Program-made: the position numbers and the translations under genes
Assembly: GCA_009697105.1 (NCBI GenBank)
Contig: SIAQ01000002.1
Span: 1-64,000 of the forward strand
Direction of reading: 5' to 3'
DNA from: Gemmataceae bacterium
Lineage (GTDB): Bacteria; Planctomycetota; Planctomycetia; Gemmatales; Gemmataceae
Length of the DNA stretch: 64,000 bases
The notes under the pieces: generated by a model
The model's input: the letters and a program-made list of their open reading frames with translations, nothing else
Database searches by the model: none
Told to the model about the DNA's origin: nothing
Shown here: positions 34,681 to 43,592 of the stretch, one piece after another
Layout of the letters: each line of letters opens with the position of its first letter
Position numbering within the stretch: the first letter of the stretch is position 1

Positions 34681-35499
34681 TCATTCGCGTAGGCGCTCGA
34701 AAAAACTTCGCAAACGCGGGAATCGACGTACTTCGACATAGTTTGTCTCGATCGCGGGTGGCAGAATCGCCGCGGTGTTGGAACTCGGTGCTGCGGGTTT
34801 CTTCTCGACGGCGGGTTTTTTTTCCACGTCTGCGGGTTTCTTCTTTTCTTGATGGCTCAACCATTCAATATTGCCGGTCTTAAGAGAGTAGACCGCGGTG
34901 ACGATGTTGACCTTCTTGTCCTTGATTTTTTCGTGGATAAGGTTGCTACGTTCTTCGAGATCTTTCGCCGCGGCACGGACGTTGTTGCGTACGGCTGCCG
35001 CGAGTTTGGCGTCCTTGTCGGCCGGCAGGTTGTCTCCCACTTTGACCTGTTTGATGAGCCAGCCGAGGTCGCCCGGCAATTTCGCGCCGTTCACCGCCGC
35101 CGTCACTGCGCCACACGAATCATGGCCGAGTACGACGATCAACGGTGCGTGCAAATGTTCGATGGCATATTCGATTGAACCGAGGATGGCCTTATCGGTG
35201 ATATTGCCGGCGACTGCCAACTCGAACAGGTCGCCCAGACCGGCGTCGAACAGTAGCGCCGGAACTACCCGCGCATCTGCACACGTCAGAACCACCGCGA
35301 ATGGCTTATGCTCTTTCACCAGTTCCTTGCGCCGATCGGCTCCGACCGCGCCTATCCTCGGCTTGTCGGCGGCGAACCGTGCGTTGCCTTCGAGTAGGCG
35401 TTTGAGCGCCGCGGTCGGTGGGGATTCTTGTGCCTGTAATCTCGTTATACAAATCAGCGACAGGAGAGCAGCAACACTGCATTTGTGCAGCAAGTTCAT
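34681..35499 (-). CDS. Exported beta-class carbonic anhydrase
   Basis: Encodes 272 residues with a signal peptide (MNLLHKCSVAALLSLICITR, then LQAQE). Zinc ligands and catalytic pair are in TCADARVVP (Cys73, Asp75, Arg77) and GHDSCGAV (His126, Cys129). FELAVAGNITDKAILGSIEY is the family core. The C-terminal 40 residues are a Lys/Pro-rich extension (KKPADVEKKPAVEKKPAAPS). It interconverts CO2 and bicarbonate, here probably in the periplasm. It converges with the DUF1501 gene. Confidence 0.92.
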   Translation of the reverse strand: MNLLHKCSVAALLSLICITRLQAQESPPTAALKRLLEGNARFAADKPRIGAVGADRRKELVKEHKPFAVVLTCADARVVPALLFDAGLGDLFELAVAGNITDKAILGSIEYAIEHLHAPLIVVLGHDSCGAVTAAVNGAKLPGDLGWLIKQVKVGDNLPADKDAKLAAAVRNNVRAAAKDLEERSNLIHEKIKDKKVNIVTAVYSLKTGNIEWLSHQEKKKPADVEKKPAVEKKPAAPSSNTAAILPPAIETNYVEVRRFPRLRSFFERLRE

Positions 35500-35613
35500 T
35501 CGATTCCTTCCAAAAAAGATGTAGCATTTTTCTACTGCGGATTGTGATAAACAATTCCGTCTGGACAGGCAAGAGGCAATTGTAATCGTGATGCCGCCGA
35601 CAAAACTGAATTT

Positions 35614-35669
35614 CCGAGGCTGAAGCGTAAGCGAGGCAGCTTGAATGCCTCGCCTACGCTTCAGCCTCC
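35614..35669. repeat. Family F palindrome
   Basis: CCGAGGCTGAAGCGTAAGCG plus AGGCA pairs with TGCCTCGCCTACGCTTCAGC plus CTCCG. The same TTTTGTCGGTGGCGTCAA flank as at 22.7 kb follows it. Confidence 0.85.
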
Positions 35670-35745
35670 GACGGGAAATCGACTTTTGTCGGTGGCGTCA
35701 ATCGTGTGCCGGTAAAGAGTTCCGCGCTTTCCTCGTGTTTTCCGC

Positions 35746-35774
35746 TTGGCAAACGGACGGTTATCTGCTCTAAT
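35746..35774 (+). promoter_or_regulatory. Candidate sigma-70 promoter for the second DUF1501 gene
   Basis: TTGGCA (35746-35751), a 17-bp spacer and TCTAAT (35769-35774) lie 22 bp before the ATG at 35797, with a Shine-Dalgarno-like AAGGGGG between them. Confidence 0.5.
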
Positions 35775-35796
35775 ACAGGGTAAGGGGGCTTACCCA

Positions 35797-37131
35797 ATGA
35801 CCGCGAATCGACTTTGCAACGGTATCAATCGTCGTGACTTCATCCATATGGGGGCCGCCGGTGCGTTTGGGCTTGGCCTAAACCTGCCGACCATCCTTCA
35901 GGCACAAGAGCGCGCCCGCGCGAACGGCCACGAGACGCGCGATGTCTCGCTGATCTTCTTGTTTCTGCACGGCGGCCTAAGCACCATCGACACCTGGGAT
36001 ATGAAGCCGAACGCGCCCGCCGAGTTTCGCGGCGAGTTCAATCCCATCGCGACCAACGTACCCGGCATCCAGGTCTGCGAGCATTTGCCATTGTCGGCAC
36101 GGCAGCAAGACAAGTTCTCGTTGATCCGGTCGTTTCGGCATCATAACTCCGATCACGGCGCATCCGACCATTACATCTTCACCGGCTATTTTCCTCAGGC
36201 GGGATTCAATCCCAGCATGTCGCCGAACAACCAGAAGCCGGCGCTTGGGTCGGTCATTGCGCGGAAGCTTGGCCCGCGCGCCGGCGTGCCACCCTACGTC
36301 TGCTTGCCGCGAATTCATCCGAGCGGCGGGCCGGCGTACCTCGGTTCGAGCGTGGCGCCGTTCGTGATCGATGCTGACCCGAACGCACCGAATTTCACCG
36401 TGCCCGACATCGTCCCGCCGCCCGCGTTGGCGACGAGTCGGCTCGAATCGCGGCGCGAATTGCTGCGTCAGCTGGATCGTTATCAGGAATCCGCCGAGCG
36501 CGACGCCAATCGTCATGCTCGCGCCGTCAGCGATTATCAGCGCGACGCGTTCAACCTCATGGTCTCGCCGGAAGCTCGGCGAGCGTTCGATCTGCAAGCC
36601 GAATCGCCACGGTTGCGCGACGAGTATGGCCGCAACACGCTCGGGCAATCGTGCTTGATGGCGCGGCGCCTGGTCGAAGCGGGCGTGCGCTGCGTGACGA
36701 TCGACCACTCGAACTGGGACACGCACGATAACAACTTCGCGACGCTTCGCCGGGAGCTGCTGCCGCATCTTGATTCGGGCATCGCTGCTTTGTTCCGCGA
36801 TCTCGCCGACCGCGGCATGCTCGAACGCACGTTGGTCTGCATCACCGGCGAGTTTGGCCGCACGCCACGAATCAACCCCAACGCCGGCCGCGACCACTGG
36901 GGCCCGTCGTTCACGGTAGCGCTTGGCGGCGGCGGCATCCGCGGCGGTCGGGCCATCGGAGCGTCCGACGCCCGAGCCGAACGCCCTGCGGGCAACCCGC
37001 ACGGGCCGGAAAACATGGCGGCGACGATCTATCACCTCATGGGCATCGACATCGCCGACGAATTCCTCACCCCGGAAGGTCGGCCTGTTGCCATCGTCAA
37101 TGGCGGACGGATCATGCGCGAGTTGCTGTAA
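35797..37131 (+). CDS. DUF1501 protein, second copy
   Basis: Encodes 444 residues. The leader INRRDFIHMGAAGAFGLGLN is twin-arginine-like. Family segments are VSLIFLFLHGGLSTIDTWDM, KPNAPAEFRGEFNPIATNVP, GYFPQAGFNPSMSPNNQKPA and CITGEFGRTPRINPNAGRDH. It is diverged from the 33.2-kb copy but has the same order of conserved blocks. No DUF1549/DUF1553 partner gene is adjacent. Function is unknown. Confidence 0.9.
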   Translation: MTANRLCNGINRRDFIHMGAAGAFGLGLNLPTILQAQERARANGHETRDVSLIFLFLHGGLSTIDTWDMKPNAPAEFRGEFNPIATNVPGIQVCEHLPLSARQQDKFSLIRSFRHHNSDHGASDHYIFTGYFPQAGFNPSMSPNNQKPALGSVIARKLGPRAGVPPYVCLPRIHPSGGPAYLGSSVAPFVIDADPNAPNFTVPDIVPPPALATSRLESRRELLRQLDRYQESAERDANRHARAVSDYQRDAFNLMVSPEARRAFDLQAESPRLRDEYGRNTLGQSCLMARRLVEAGVRCVTIDHSNWDTHDNNFATLRRELLPHLDSGIAALFRDLADRGMLERTLVCITGEFGRTPRINPNAGRDHWGPSFTVALGGGGIRGGRAIGASDARAERPAGNPHGPENMAATIYHLMGIDIADEFLTPEGRPVAIVNGGRIMRELL

Positions 37132-37157
37132 TCGCATGGATGCAAATTAAACACGCA

Positions 37158-37193
37158 CCAAGCCCCATCATGAGCGCAGCGATTGGTGGGGAT
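37158..37193. repeat. Family E repeat (intergenic, one arm)
   Basis: ACCAAGCCCCATCATGAGCG plus CAGCGATTGGTGGGG matches the arm of the palindrome found inside squalene-hopene cyclase at 56238-56315. It lies in the 94-bp gap before 37226. Confidence 0.8.
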
Positions 37194-37225
37194 AGCGTTC
37201 ATTGTCTCCCCAAGGGGCAATCCAA

Positions 37226-37906
37226 ATGCGGCAATCAACCAGATACGAAATCAGTGCTGTATTCTTGGCGGCTATCGGTGTGCTTGGTTTTGGATTTGCT
37301 GTTTCTCCGATCGTCAGTCCTGTCCAGTATGAGTACATATTCGGCCCTGAGTTTCCTCTAGCGTGCTTGTTGAGTTTGCCTGTTTCGTTGCTCATTTTGT
37401 GGGCAGCCTTGCGGCTAACGACGAAGGCGCGCCATCTAAAAACAGCAGGAAGACTCCACGGCCAATCGGTAGGGAGCGTCAAACGCCGACGCACCATGAA
37501 CCCGCAAACGTCTGGTGCGCTAGCGCTTGACGCACACTACTTGAACCTTACGAGGGATGTCGTTTTGCAACCCGTGGCTGAGATGCGTTTGCAATTGCTG
37601 CGGCCTGGCGCAAAGCGCAAGGTGGCCCTTCACCTGTGCGTGGGCGCTCCGCAGCCTGAGAGTGATGATTGGTACTGTCCGGTTCTGCTCAAGGGACTGA
37701 TTGACAATAAAGAACGGCGGATCGTTGGTGTCGATTCGTGGCAAGCGCTAATCCTGGCTCTCGGCTTTGTTGAGTCGCTACTGCAGAGCGAGATTCGCAA
37801 CGGCGCTCAGTTGTTTCAATTGGGCCACAGGACGTCGATCCGTAGTCTGTTCGGAAGTCGCGTCCGAGGACAAAAATTCGCTGCCGAATCGCCACCCATC
37901 TCCTGA
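37226..37906 (+). CDS. Membrane protein fused to a DUF6968-like domain
   Basis: Encodes 226 residues from the ATG at 37226 (Shine-Dalgarno-like AAGGGG upstream). Residues 1-90 contain two membrane helices (ISAVFLAAIGVLGFGFAVSP and PLACLLSLPVSLLILWAALR). A second Met at residue 91 (37496) begins a soluble domain: WYCPVLLKGLIDNKERRIVG and VDSWQALILALGFVESLLQS, similar to the small DUF6968-type proteins that stand alone elsewhere. The whole may be a natural fusion or two genes joined by loss of a stop. Function is unknown. Confidence 0.55.
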   Translation: MRQSTRYEISAVFLAAIGVLGFGFAVSPIVSPVQYEYIFGPEFPLACLLSLPVSLLILWAALRLTTKARHLKTAGRLHGQSVGSVKRRRTMNPQTSGALALDAHYLNLTRDVVLQPVAEMRLQLLRPGAKRKVALHLCVGAPQPESDDWYCPVLLKGLIDNKERRIVGVDSWQALILALGFVESLLQSEIRNGAQLFQLGHRTSIRSLFGSRVRGQKFAAESPPIS

Positions 37907-38030
37907 CGTGCAAGGCAGGATTCTTTCACCGCGGCGACTCGCCGAGAATTCCCGCGTCGTTGGGACACGTGCAATTATTTCCTCCCGCCTCCATAAAACA
38001 ACTTCAATCACTACGCTCGGAGGTTTCCGC

Positions 38031-39128
38031 ATGCGTTACTTGCTCTGTCTGATCTTTTGCATCATTACCGTACTCTCCGTGCCGGCGCAACCGGCGACCG
38101 AATGGCGCGAGGTGACGCAGAAGCCGTACGCGAATGCCAAGATTCCCTATCTCGGTTTGAAGCCGTTGCTCGCACATGACGGCAAGCCGATTACGACGAA
38201 GGACGCCTGGCCGGCGAAACGCCAGGAACTCGCCGAGCTTTGGCAGACCAAGCTTGGCACGTTTCCGAAGAAGTCCGCCGGTCTGGAAGTGAAGATCGAA
38301 TCGACCGAGCAATGTGACGGCTACCAACGCCAACTGTTGAGCTTTGCGAGTGCCGTAGGCGATCGCGTGTCGGCCTATTTGCTGATACCCGATGGCATCA
38401 AGAAAGGCGAGAAACGCCCCGCCGTCGTCGTCTTTCACCAGACCACGGCCGACACGCTGAAAGAGCCTGCGGGACTCGGCAAGAAACCCGCGCTCGCGCT
38501 TGGCGTGCATCTCGTCAAACGCGGCTATGTCGTGCTGTCGCCGGAATGCTACATCATGAAAGCCGGCGGGCCAGGTAAACAGGCGGCGGCGGTCAGCGTG
38601 CAATGGGCCGGCCTTACCGGCATGGGCAAAATGGTCTTCGACGCCATCCGCTGCGTTGACTTCCTTGAATCGCTGGCCTACGTCGATGCGCAACGCATCG
38701 GCTGCATCGGTTTCTCGCTCGGCGCCAAAGAGGTGCTCTATGCGATGGCGTTCGAGTCACGTTACAAAGCCGGCGTGTTCAACGAAGGCGGCATCGGGCT
38801 GAAAATGAGCAACTGGACCGCTCCGTGGTATCTCACCGAGAAAATGAAGGAGCACATCCCCACGATGGAAAATCATCAGGTGCTCGCGCTCTGCGCACCC
38901 AGGCCGATCTTGCTGCTTGGCGGCGATAGCGCCGACGGCGACGCCAGCTGGCCGTTCGTCCATGCCGTGCTGCCGGTCTATCGCTTGCTCGGCGCGGAGG
39001 AGCGCATCGGGTTGATCAATCATCGCGGCAAGCATAGCTATCCGCAAGAAGGCCGTCGGCAGTCCTACCGCTGGCTCGACCATTGGCTGGAGCATCGCCC
39101 CACCAGCGACGAGGTTGGGCCGTCGTGA
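38031..39128 (+). CDS. Secreted alpha/beta-hydrolase (dienelactone/acetyl-xylan-esterase type)
   Basis: Encodes 365 residues from the ATG at 38031 (Shine-Dalgarno GGAGG), with a signal peptide MRYLLCLIFCIITVLSVPAQ. The nucleophile elbow is GFSLG (Ser229). The acid and base are likely Asp in LLGGDSADGDASWP and His in NHRGKHSYPQEG. It resembles secreted hydrolases of planctomycete polysaccharide-degrading gene sets (ester removal from plant or algal polymers). The substrate is inferred only. Confidence 0.8.
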   Translation: MRYLLCLIFCIITVLSVPAQPATEWREVTQKPYANAKIPYLGLKPLLAHDGKPITTKDAWPAKRQELAELWQTKLGTFPKKSAGLEVKIESTEQCDGYQRQLLSFASAVGDRVSAYLLIPDGIKKGEKRPAVVVFHQTTADTLKEPAGLGKKPALALGVHLVKRGYVVLSPECYIMKAGGPGKQAAAVSVQWAGLTGMGKMVFDAIRCVDFLESLAYVDAQRIGCIGFSLGAKEVLYAMAFESRYKAGVFNEGGIGLKMSNWTAPWYLTEKMKEHIPTMENHQVLALCAPRPILLLGGDSADGDASWPFVHAVLPVYRLLGAEERIGLINHRGKHSYPQEGRRQSYRWLDHWLEHRPTSDEVGPS

Positions 39129-39233
39129 GTAGTAATCTCGCGCAAAGGCGCAGAGACGCAAAGAAATACCCAAGAAACGAGGTAGGATAATACCAGGTCC
39201 ATTCCTCGCGCTTCCGACAGGAGTAATAATCGC

Positions 39234-40136
39234 ATGAACCGCAATCATGAGAGCGCTCTGGCGCGGTTTGCCTTGGCCTTGCTTGCCGGATGCCTGTGTG
39301 GCCTGGATGCCAACGCCCAGACGTTGTTGCGCTGGACTCTGAAGCCGGGCACGGCTTATGACGTGGAGCGAACGATCGCGCAGAAGCAGATCGTGGAGAT
39401 TCAAGGCAAGGCGACTACCGAAGAGCGCAAGAGTATCTGGCGCGTTCGGCTGCAAGCGACCGAGCAGCGCGGCGATGAATTTATCGTGCAGGCCACGTTA
39501 GCCGAGGTTCGCCATCATCTCGCCGGCATCGCCAAGGATGAGTTGCTCGGCGCGAAATTGCACGAGAAGATTCAAGGCGCGAACTTCACGATGCGCGTCG
39601 CTCCCGATGGGCGGATTGTCGAATTCGGTGGATACGAAGACTTCCTGATGCGCGTCGCCGGCGGCAGGAAGGGTGCCACGAAGGTGGTTCGGCAGGCGTA
39701 CCCCGAGGTGATGCTGCGCGACGCCTTTGGCGACATCTTCGTTCAACTGCCCGATAAGGCGGTCAAGCCAGGCGATTCGTGGCAGCGGGCGTTTGTCGAG
39801 CCGATCCCACATTTCGGGACGCTTCAGGCGAAGGCGACCTATACCTATGAGTCGGACAAGGACAATACCGCACGAATCGCCACGGCGATCGCCACGAAGT
39901 ATGAGTTACCCAAGAACGAATCGGCCGTGGTGTTTCGCGTAGTGCAAGGGACGATCGAAACCGAGAAGAGCGAAGGAATGCTGACGTTCAATCGCCAGGC
40001 GGGGCATGTCGCCCAACACGACCGCCGATGGTTGTTGCAGGGCAAGCTGGTGATCGAAGCCGCGAATCAACGGCAGACGGTTGTGTTTACGAGCGAAAGC
40101 ATGACCTCGATATTGATTGCCGTTGTGAAGAAATGA
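39234..40136 (+). CDS. Secreted DUF6263-type protein
   Basis: Encodes 300 residues, with a signal peptide ending near CGLDANAQ. A Shine-Dalgarno-like CAGGAG precedes the ATG. Marks are RWTLKPGTAYDVERTIAQKQ, NFTMRVAPDGRIVEFGGYED, LPDKAVKPGDSWQRAFVEPI and GMLTFNRQAGHVAQHDRRWL, the repeating beta pattern of DUF6263. Function is unknown. A dispersed repeat (CGCAAAGGCGCAGAGACGCA) lies just upstream at 39141-39165. Confidence 0.75.
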   Translation: MNRNHESALARFALALLAGCLCGLDANAQTLLRWTLKPGTAYDVERTIAQKQIVEIQGKATTEERKSIWRVRLQATEQRGDEFIVQATLAEVRHHLAGIAKDELLGAKLHEKIQGANFTMRVAPDGRIVEFGGYEDFLMRVAGGRKGATKVVRQAYPEVMLRDAFGDIFVQLPDKAVKPGDSWQRAFVEPIPHFGTLQAKATYTYESDKDNTARIATAIATKYELPKNESAVVFRVVQGTIETEKSEGMLTFNRQAGHVAQHDRRWLLQGKLVIEAANQRQTVVFTSESMTSILIAVVKK

Positions 40137-40258
40137 AATGGTGCCTAGCGAGTAGTGAACGGAATTGCCCCGACGGTTGATTGCTCTTCACGGGTAGACG
40201 TCAATTCGTTAGGCTATAGGAATCGCTATTCGTTGATCGGGATCTTAGGACAACATCG

Positions 40259-40300
40259 TGGCGTTCGCAAGGGATTATCCGAGCGCTAAGCCGCAAGCGG
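40259..40300. repeat. Family A half-element
   Basis: GAGCGCTAAGCCGCAAGCGG is the right arm; the left arm is missing. It lies 50 bp before the start of 40351-41475 and does not form a full palindrome. Confidence 0.65.
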
Positions 40301-40350
40301 AATGCAGAAAAGCGTCCGCGTTGATCGAACCTCATGGAGCAAGCGGATTG

Positions 40351-41475
40351 ATGGAAACCGTTCAACTGCAATGTGGACAATGTAAGAAGGTGATGGCGAT
40401 CGGCGTGGAGCATCTGGGTGGGCAGGTGCAATGTCCGCACTGCCGATGCGTCGTGCAGACGCCGCCGCGCTCGGCATTCTCCGCCGCCGTGACCGAGGCA
40501 CCCAGCGTGGACGCCAACGGCGAAAGCATCTTCTCGCCGCAGGACGCTACCGATGTCGTGTTCGGCAACAAGGCGGCGCCGAAAGTCGAGTTGCCGACGA
40601 AAGCGCTGCACGAGGACATCGACGAGACGCTGAAGATCGATCCGCGGGCGAAAGAGGTTTCTCGCCCGCGCAAGCCCGCGCCGAAGGCCGAGGAAGCTGC
40701 CGAGCCTGTCGATGAAGCCGACCTCTCGACATTGAAGCGCGAACGCCCGGTGTACGATCGCGGCGTGATGCCGTTGATCGCCATGATCTTCTTGATTCCG
40801 TATGCGATCGTGACCACGACGTTTATTGTGTATCTGGTCTTTTTCGCAAAACAAGGCAGCAACGATCCCTACGAGTTTCTCAATGATCCGATGCCGAACC
40901 CGAACAAAGGCGGAGCCAAGCGGGTGTCCAAGGCTCAGCCGGTGCATAATCATCCGTTGCTGGCGCATCGCGTCGTGCCGATCGGCAAACCAATCCAGGT
41001 CGGCGATCTCCTCGTCACGCCCGAGAGAATTCAGCTCACTTCGGAGGGAGACCTTCGGCTTATTCTTCGCGCGAAGAACACGTCGTCGAACACCGCCTTT
41101 GAGCCGATGAGCGATAACTACGTGCGCTACGTCGCCAATCGCGACAGCAAACCATTCACCTTTCTGGAATCGAAATCCCGCAGCGTCAGCGACGTTCTCG
41201 GCGGCTATCTCGGTTACGCCAAGGCGTTGAACGCCAACGAGCACACGGGCAACGGCTATATTCGACCAAATGAACAGGTCTTCGTCATCCTCACCACGCA
41301 CGAGGCCTATCGTGCCCAAGAGGTGGCCCAGATCGCCGCGAAAAACGAGAGTTTTCTTTGGCGCGTGCAGCTTCGCCGCGGACTTGTGAAGTTATCCGGC
41401 AAGGATGTGTCGGCGACGTCGGTCATCGGCGTGGAGTTTTCCAATGCCGAAATTGTGCGGGAAAAGAAGACGTGA
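40351..41475 (+). CDS. Zinc-ribbon membrane protein of unknown function
   Basis: Encodes 374 residues from METVQLQCGQCKKVMAIGVE; an ATG at 40258 upstream lies in repeat sequence. Cys8, Cys11, Cys28 and Cys31 form an N-terminal zinc ribbon (CGQC ... CPHC). An acidic/Lys-rich linker leads to one membrane helix near residues 139-165 (LIAMIFLIPYAIVTTTFIVY). The C-terminal 190 residues are beta-rich and extracytoplasmic (RLILRAKNTSSNTAFEPMSD). This architecture recurs in planctomycetes, and its role is unknown. Confidence 0.7.
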   Translation: METVQLQCGQCKKVMAIGVEHLGGQVQCPHCRCVVQTPPRSAFSAAVTEAPSVDANGESIFSPQDATDVVFGNKAAPKVELPTKALHEDIDETLKIDPRAKEVSRPRKPAPKAEEAAEPVDEADLSTLKRERPVYDRGVMPLIAMIFLIPYAIVTTTFIVYLVFFAKQGSNDPYEFLNDPMPNPNKGGAKRVSKAQPVHNHPLLAHRVVPIGKPIQVGDLLVTPERIQLTSEGDLRLILRAKNTSSNTAFEPMSDNYVRYVANRDSKPFTFLESKSRSVSDVLGGYLGYAKALNANEHTGNGYIRPNEQVFVILTTHEAYRAQEVAQIAAKNESFLWRVQLRRGLVKLSGKDVSATSVIGVEFSNAEIVREKKT

Positions 41476-41503
41476 GAAAGATAGTTTTCTGAGTAAAGCA
41501 CAC

Positions 41504-43255
41504 TCATCTTGTTGTGTCCAGGAATGTCACGTTCGGGCATACCTGCCGTGCCACTTTCGACAGATAATTCCGCACTTTCTTGTAGGTTCGCAGACGTACC
41601 ACGCGAACCGCCGTCTCTTCGGCGATTTCCCGCGGCGTGCAGCGCACCAGCTCCTTGATGGTCGGCACGAACGCCGGGCTCATGCTGAAGCGTCGCAGGC
41701 CCATGCCGAAGAGTGGCAGGAAGCAGCGCGGTCGGCCTGCCATTTCGCCGCACAATGTCACCGGCTTTTTATGCTTCAGGCATGCTCGGATAATATAACG
41801 CATCAGTCGAAATACCGCCGGGCTAAACGGCTCGCACAGATGCGCGACCTTCGGATTGTCGCGGTCGGCGGCCATCACGTACTGCGTCAGATCATTCGAC
41901 CCGATCGACACGAAATCGACCTCGCGAAGCAACGAATAGACACATAACGCCGCTGCCGGCACTTCGAGCATGATGCCGAAGGGCACGTCTTTCGCGAACG
42001 GAATCTTGTCGCGCTCAAGTTGCTCGATCGTTTGCCGCAGCATTTTCTTGATCGTGCGAACTTCTTCCAGCGTGCTGATCATTGGTACGAGCAGGCTGAC
42101 CTTGCCATGCACTGCAGCCCGAAGAATTGCTCGCAGCTGTGTTTGAAAAAAGTCCGGGTAGGACGACGTGATACGAATGCTCCGCCAGCCCATGAAAGGA
42201 TTGGCCTCGCGCTCATGCCCGAAGTACGGAACCAGTTTGTCGCCGCCGATGTCGAGCGTGCGAATCGTGACCGTCCGATTCGGCGCCGCCTGGATCACCG
42301 CGGTATAGGTGGCAAGCTGATCCTCCTCGGTCGGAACGCTGGTATGCGTGAGGAACAGGTACTCGGTGCGATAAAGTCCCACGCCTGTTGCGCCCATCCG
42401 GACGGCGGCTTCCGCGTCGGCGACGCTGTTGACGTTCGCCAGCAGTTCGGGTCTTGTGCCATCGGGCGTGACGGCCTCCTGGTCGCGGTTTTCGACGAGT
42501 CGATCACGCAAGTGAAAGTATTCGCGCTGCAATTTGCGATATGCCGCCTCGGTCTCGCGATCGGGCTTTAGGTGCACGAATCCCGCTCGGCCATCGAGCG
42601 CGATCAAGTCGCCGGTGACGACTTCCTTTAAGATGCCGCGCAACCCGGATACCGCCGGTATGCCCAGCGACCGCGCCAGAATCGCGGCATGCCCGGTGCT
42701 TCCGCCGGCCTCGGTGATGATGCCGACGACGTAAAGTTTTTCGAGCAACAACGCCTGCGACGGCAGAATCTCCGGTGCGACGAGAATGATCGGCTCATGG
42801 CCAGTCAAGCTCTGCGGCTTTTCGTCCATCGTCAAATGATTCATGATCCGTGTGACGACGTCGCGGATGTCACTCATGCGTTCTTTGAGATATTCGTCTT
42901 GGATCTTGTCGAAGAGAATTGCGTATTCGTCGATTAATTCATGCAGCGCCGTTCGCGCATCAACGTGGCGTTGTAAGATCGTCGATTTGACTTTGGAGAC
43001 CAAGGCCGGATCGCGAAGCAATTGGCGATGCCCGCGAAAAATGTCGGCCTCGCTCTCGCCGAGTTGTTGTTGCACGCGTGTGATGACGGCATCCATCTCC
43101 AGACCGGCGGCGTGGCAGGCGGCGTCGAAACGCCCTACTTCATCCGATAGCGCCGCCGCACTCAGATGTTGCGGTTCTCGCTGCGCAAGCGCCGTATCAA
43201 CGCAGTAGGCCCGCGCCACGGCGACTCCGGGAGATACCGCAACCCCTTTGAGCAT
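41504..43255 (-). CDS. ptsI: Phosphoenolpyruvate-protein phosphotransferase (PTS enzyme I)
   Basis: Encodes 583 residues. Order: N-terminal helical HPr-binding domain; the swivelling phosphohistidine domain with TEAGGSTGHAAILARSLGIP (active His189); then the PEP-binding barrel with GVGLYRTEYLFLTHTSVP, IRTLDIGGDKLVPYF, FMGWRSIRI, and the C-terminal IGSNDLTQYVMAADRDNPKV. It transfers phosphate from PEP to HPr or a paralogue. No HPr or sugar permease gene is next to it, so a regulatory phosphotransfer chain is possible. The 3' neighbour is convergent. Confidence 0.93.
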   Translation of the reverse strand: MLKGVAVSPGVAVARAYCVDTALAQREPQHLSAAALSDEVGRFDAACHAAGLEMDAVITRVQQQLGESEADIFRGHRQLLRDPALVSKVKSTILQRHVDARTALHELIDEYAILFDKIQDEYLKERMSDIRDVVTRIMNHLTMDEKPQSLTGHEPIILVAPEILPSQALLLEKLYVVGIITEAGGSTGHAAILARSLGIPAVSGLRGILKEVVTGDLIALDGRAGFVHLKPDRETEAAYRKLQREYFHLRDRLVENRDQEAVTPDGTRPELLANVNSVADAEAAVRMGATGVGLYRTEYLFLTHTSVPTEEDQLATYTAVIQAAPNRTVTIRTLDIGGDKLVPYFGHEREANPFMGWRSIRITSSYPDFFQTQLRAILRAAVHGKVSLLVPMISTLEEVRTIKKMLRQTIEQLERDKIPFAKDVPFGIMLEVPAAALCVYSLLREVDFVSIGSNDLTQYVMAADRDNPKVAHLCEPFSPAVFRLMRYIIRACLKHKKPVTLCGEMAGRPRCFLPLFGMGLRRFSMSPAFVPTIKELVRCTPREIAEETAVRVVRLRTYKKVRNYLSKVARQVCPNVTFLDTTR

Positions 43256-43271
43256 ACGTGGCCTCCAAATT

Positions 43272-43583
43272 CAAGCCCAAGGGTGAGGTACTCCGAACCC
43301 TTGGGATGGGCGCACGCCCCCGAGTTATCCCTGTGAAGTTGCGCATTCTTCGACCATCGCCTCGGATCGATACGAAGCGAACGTCAATAACGATAAATAG
43401 TAAACGGTAAATAGTGAATGATAAATGATGATACGTCCCAGCAGTGCCTCTCGTGCCAGCGATTTACTTTATCATTTCTCGCTTACTATTCACTATTTAT
43501 CGTTGTTACCTGAATGACGTAGAAAACCGCGCAACTTCAAAAAGTTATCCCAGGGGTTCGGAGTACCTCACCCACTGGGCTTG
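43272..43583. repeat. Family B palindrome split by a nested repeat
   Basis: The left arm (43272-43308, CAAGCCCAAGGGTGAGGTAC then TCCGAACCCTTGGGA) and right arm (43547-43583, TCCCAGGGGTTCGGAGTACC then TCACCCACTGGGCTTG) are separated by 238 bp instead of a few nt. The insert has its own inverted arms (about 43386-43508) built on TAACGATAAATAGT. The 337-bp gap between ptsI and rny holds nothing else. Confidence 0.75.
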
Positions 43584-43592
43584 AGTCATGCG

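Noticed and set aside
35977-37137. A 386-codon open frame on the minus strand
   Set aside because: It is antisense to a DUF1501 gene and shows low-complexity Arg-rich content.
40201-41319. A 372-codon open frame on the minus strand
   Set aside because: It is antisense to the zinc-ribbon membrane protein, whose Cys pairs and membrane helix support the plus strand.
43272-43583. CRISPR array
   Set aside because: The repeated units are two inverted arms and one nested palindrome, not direct repeats with regular spacers.
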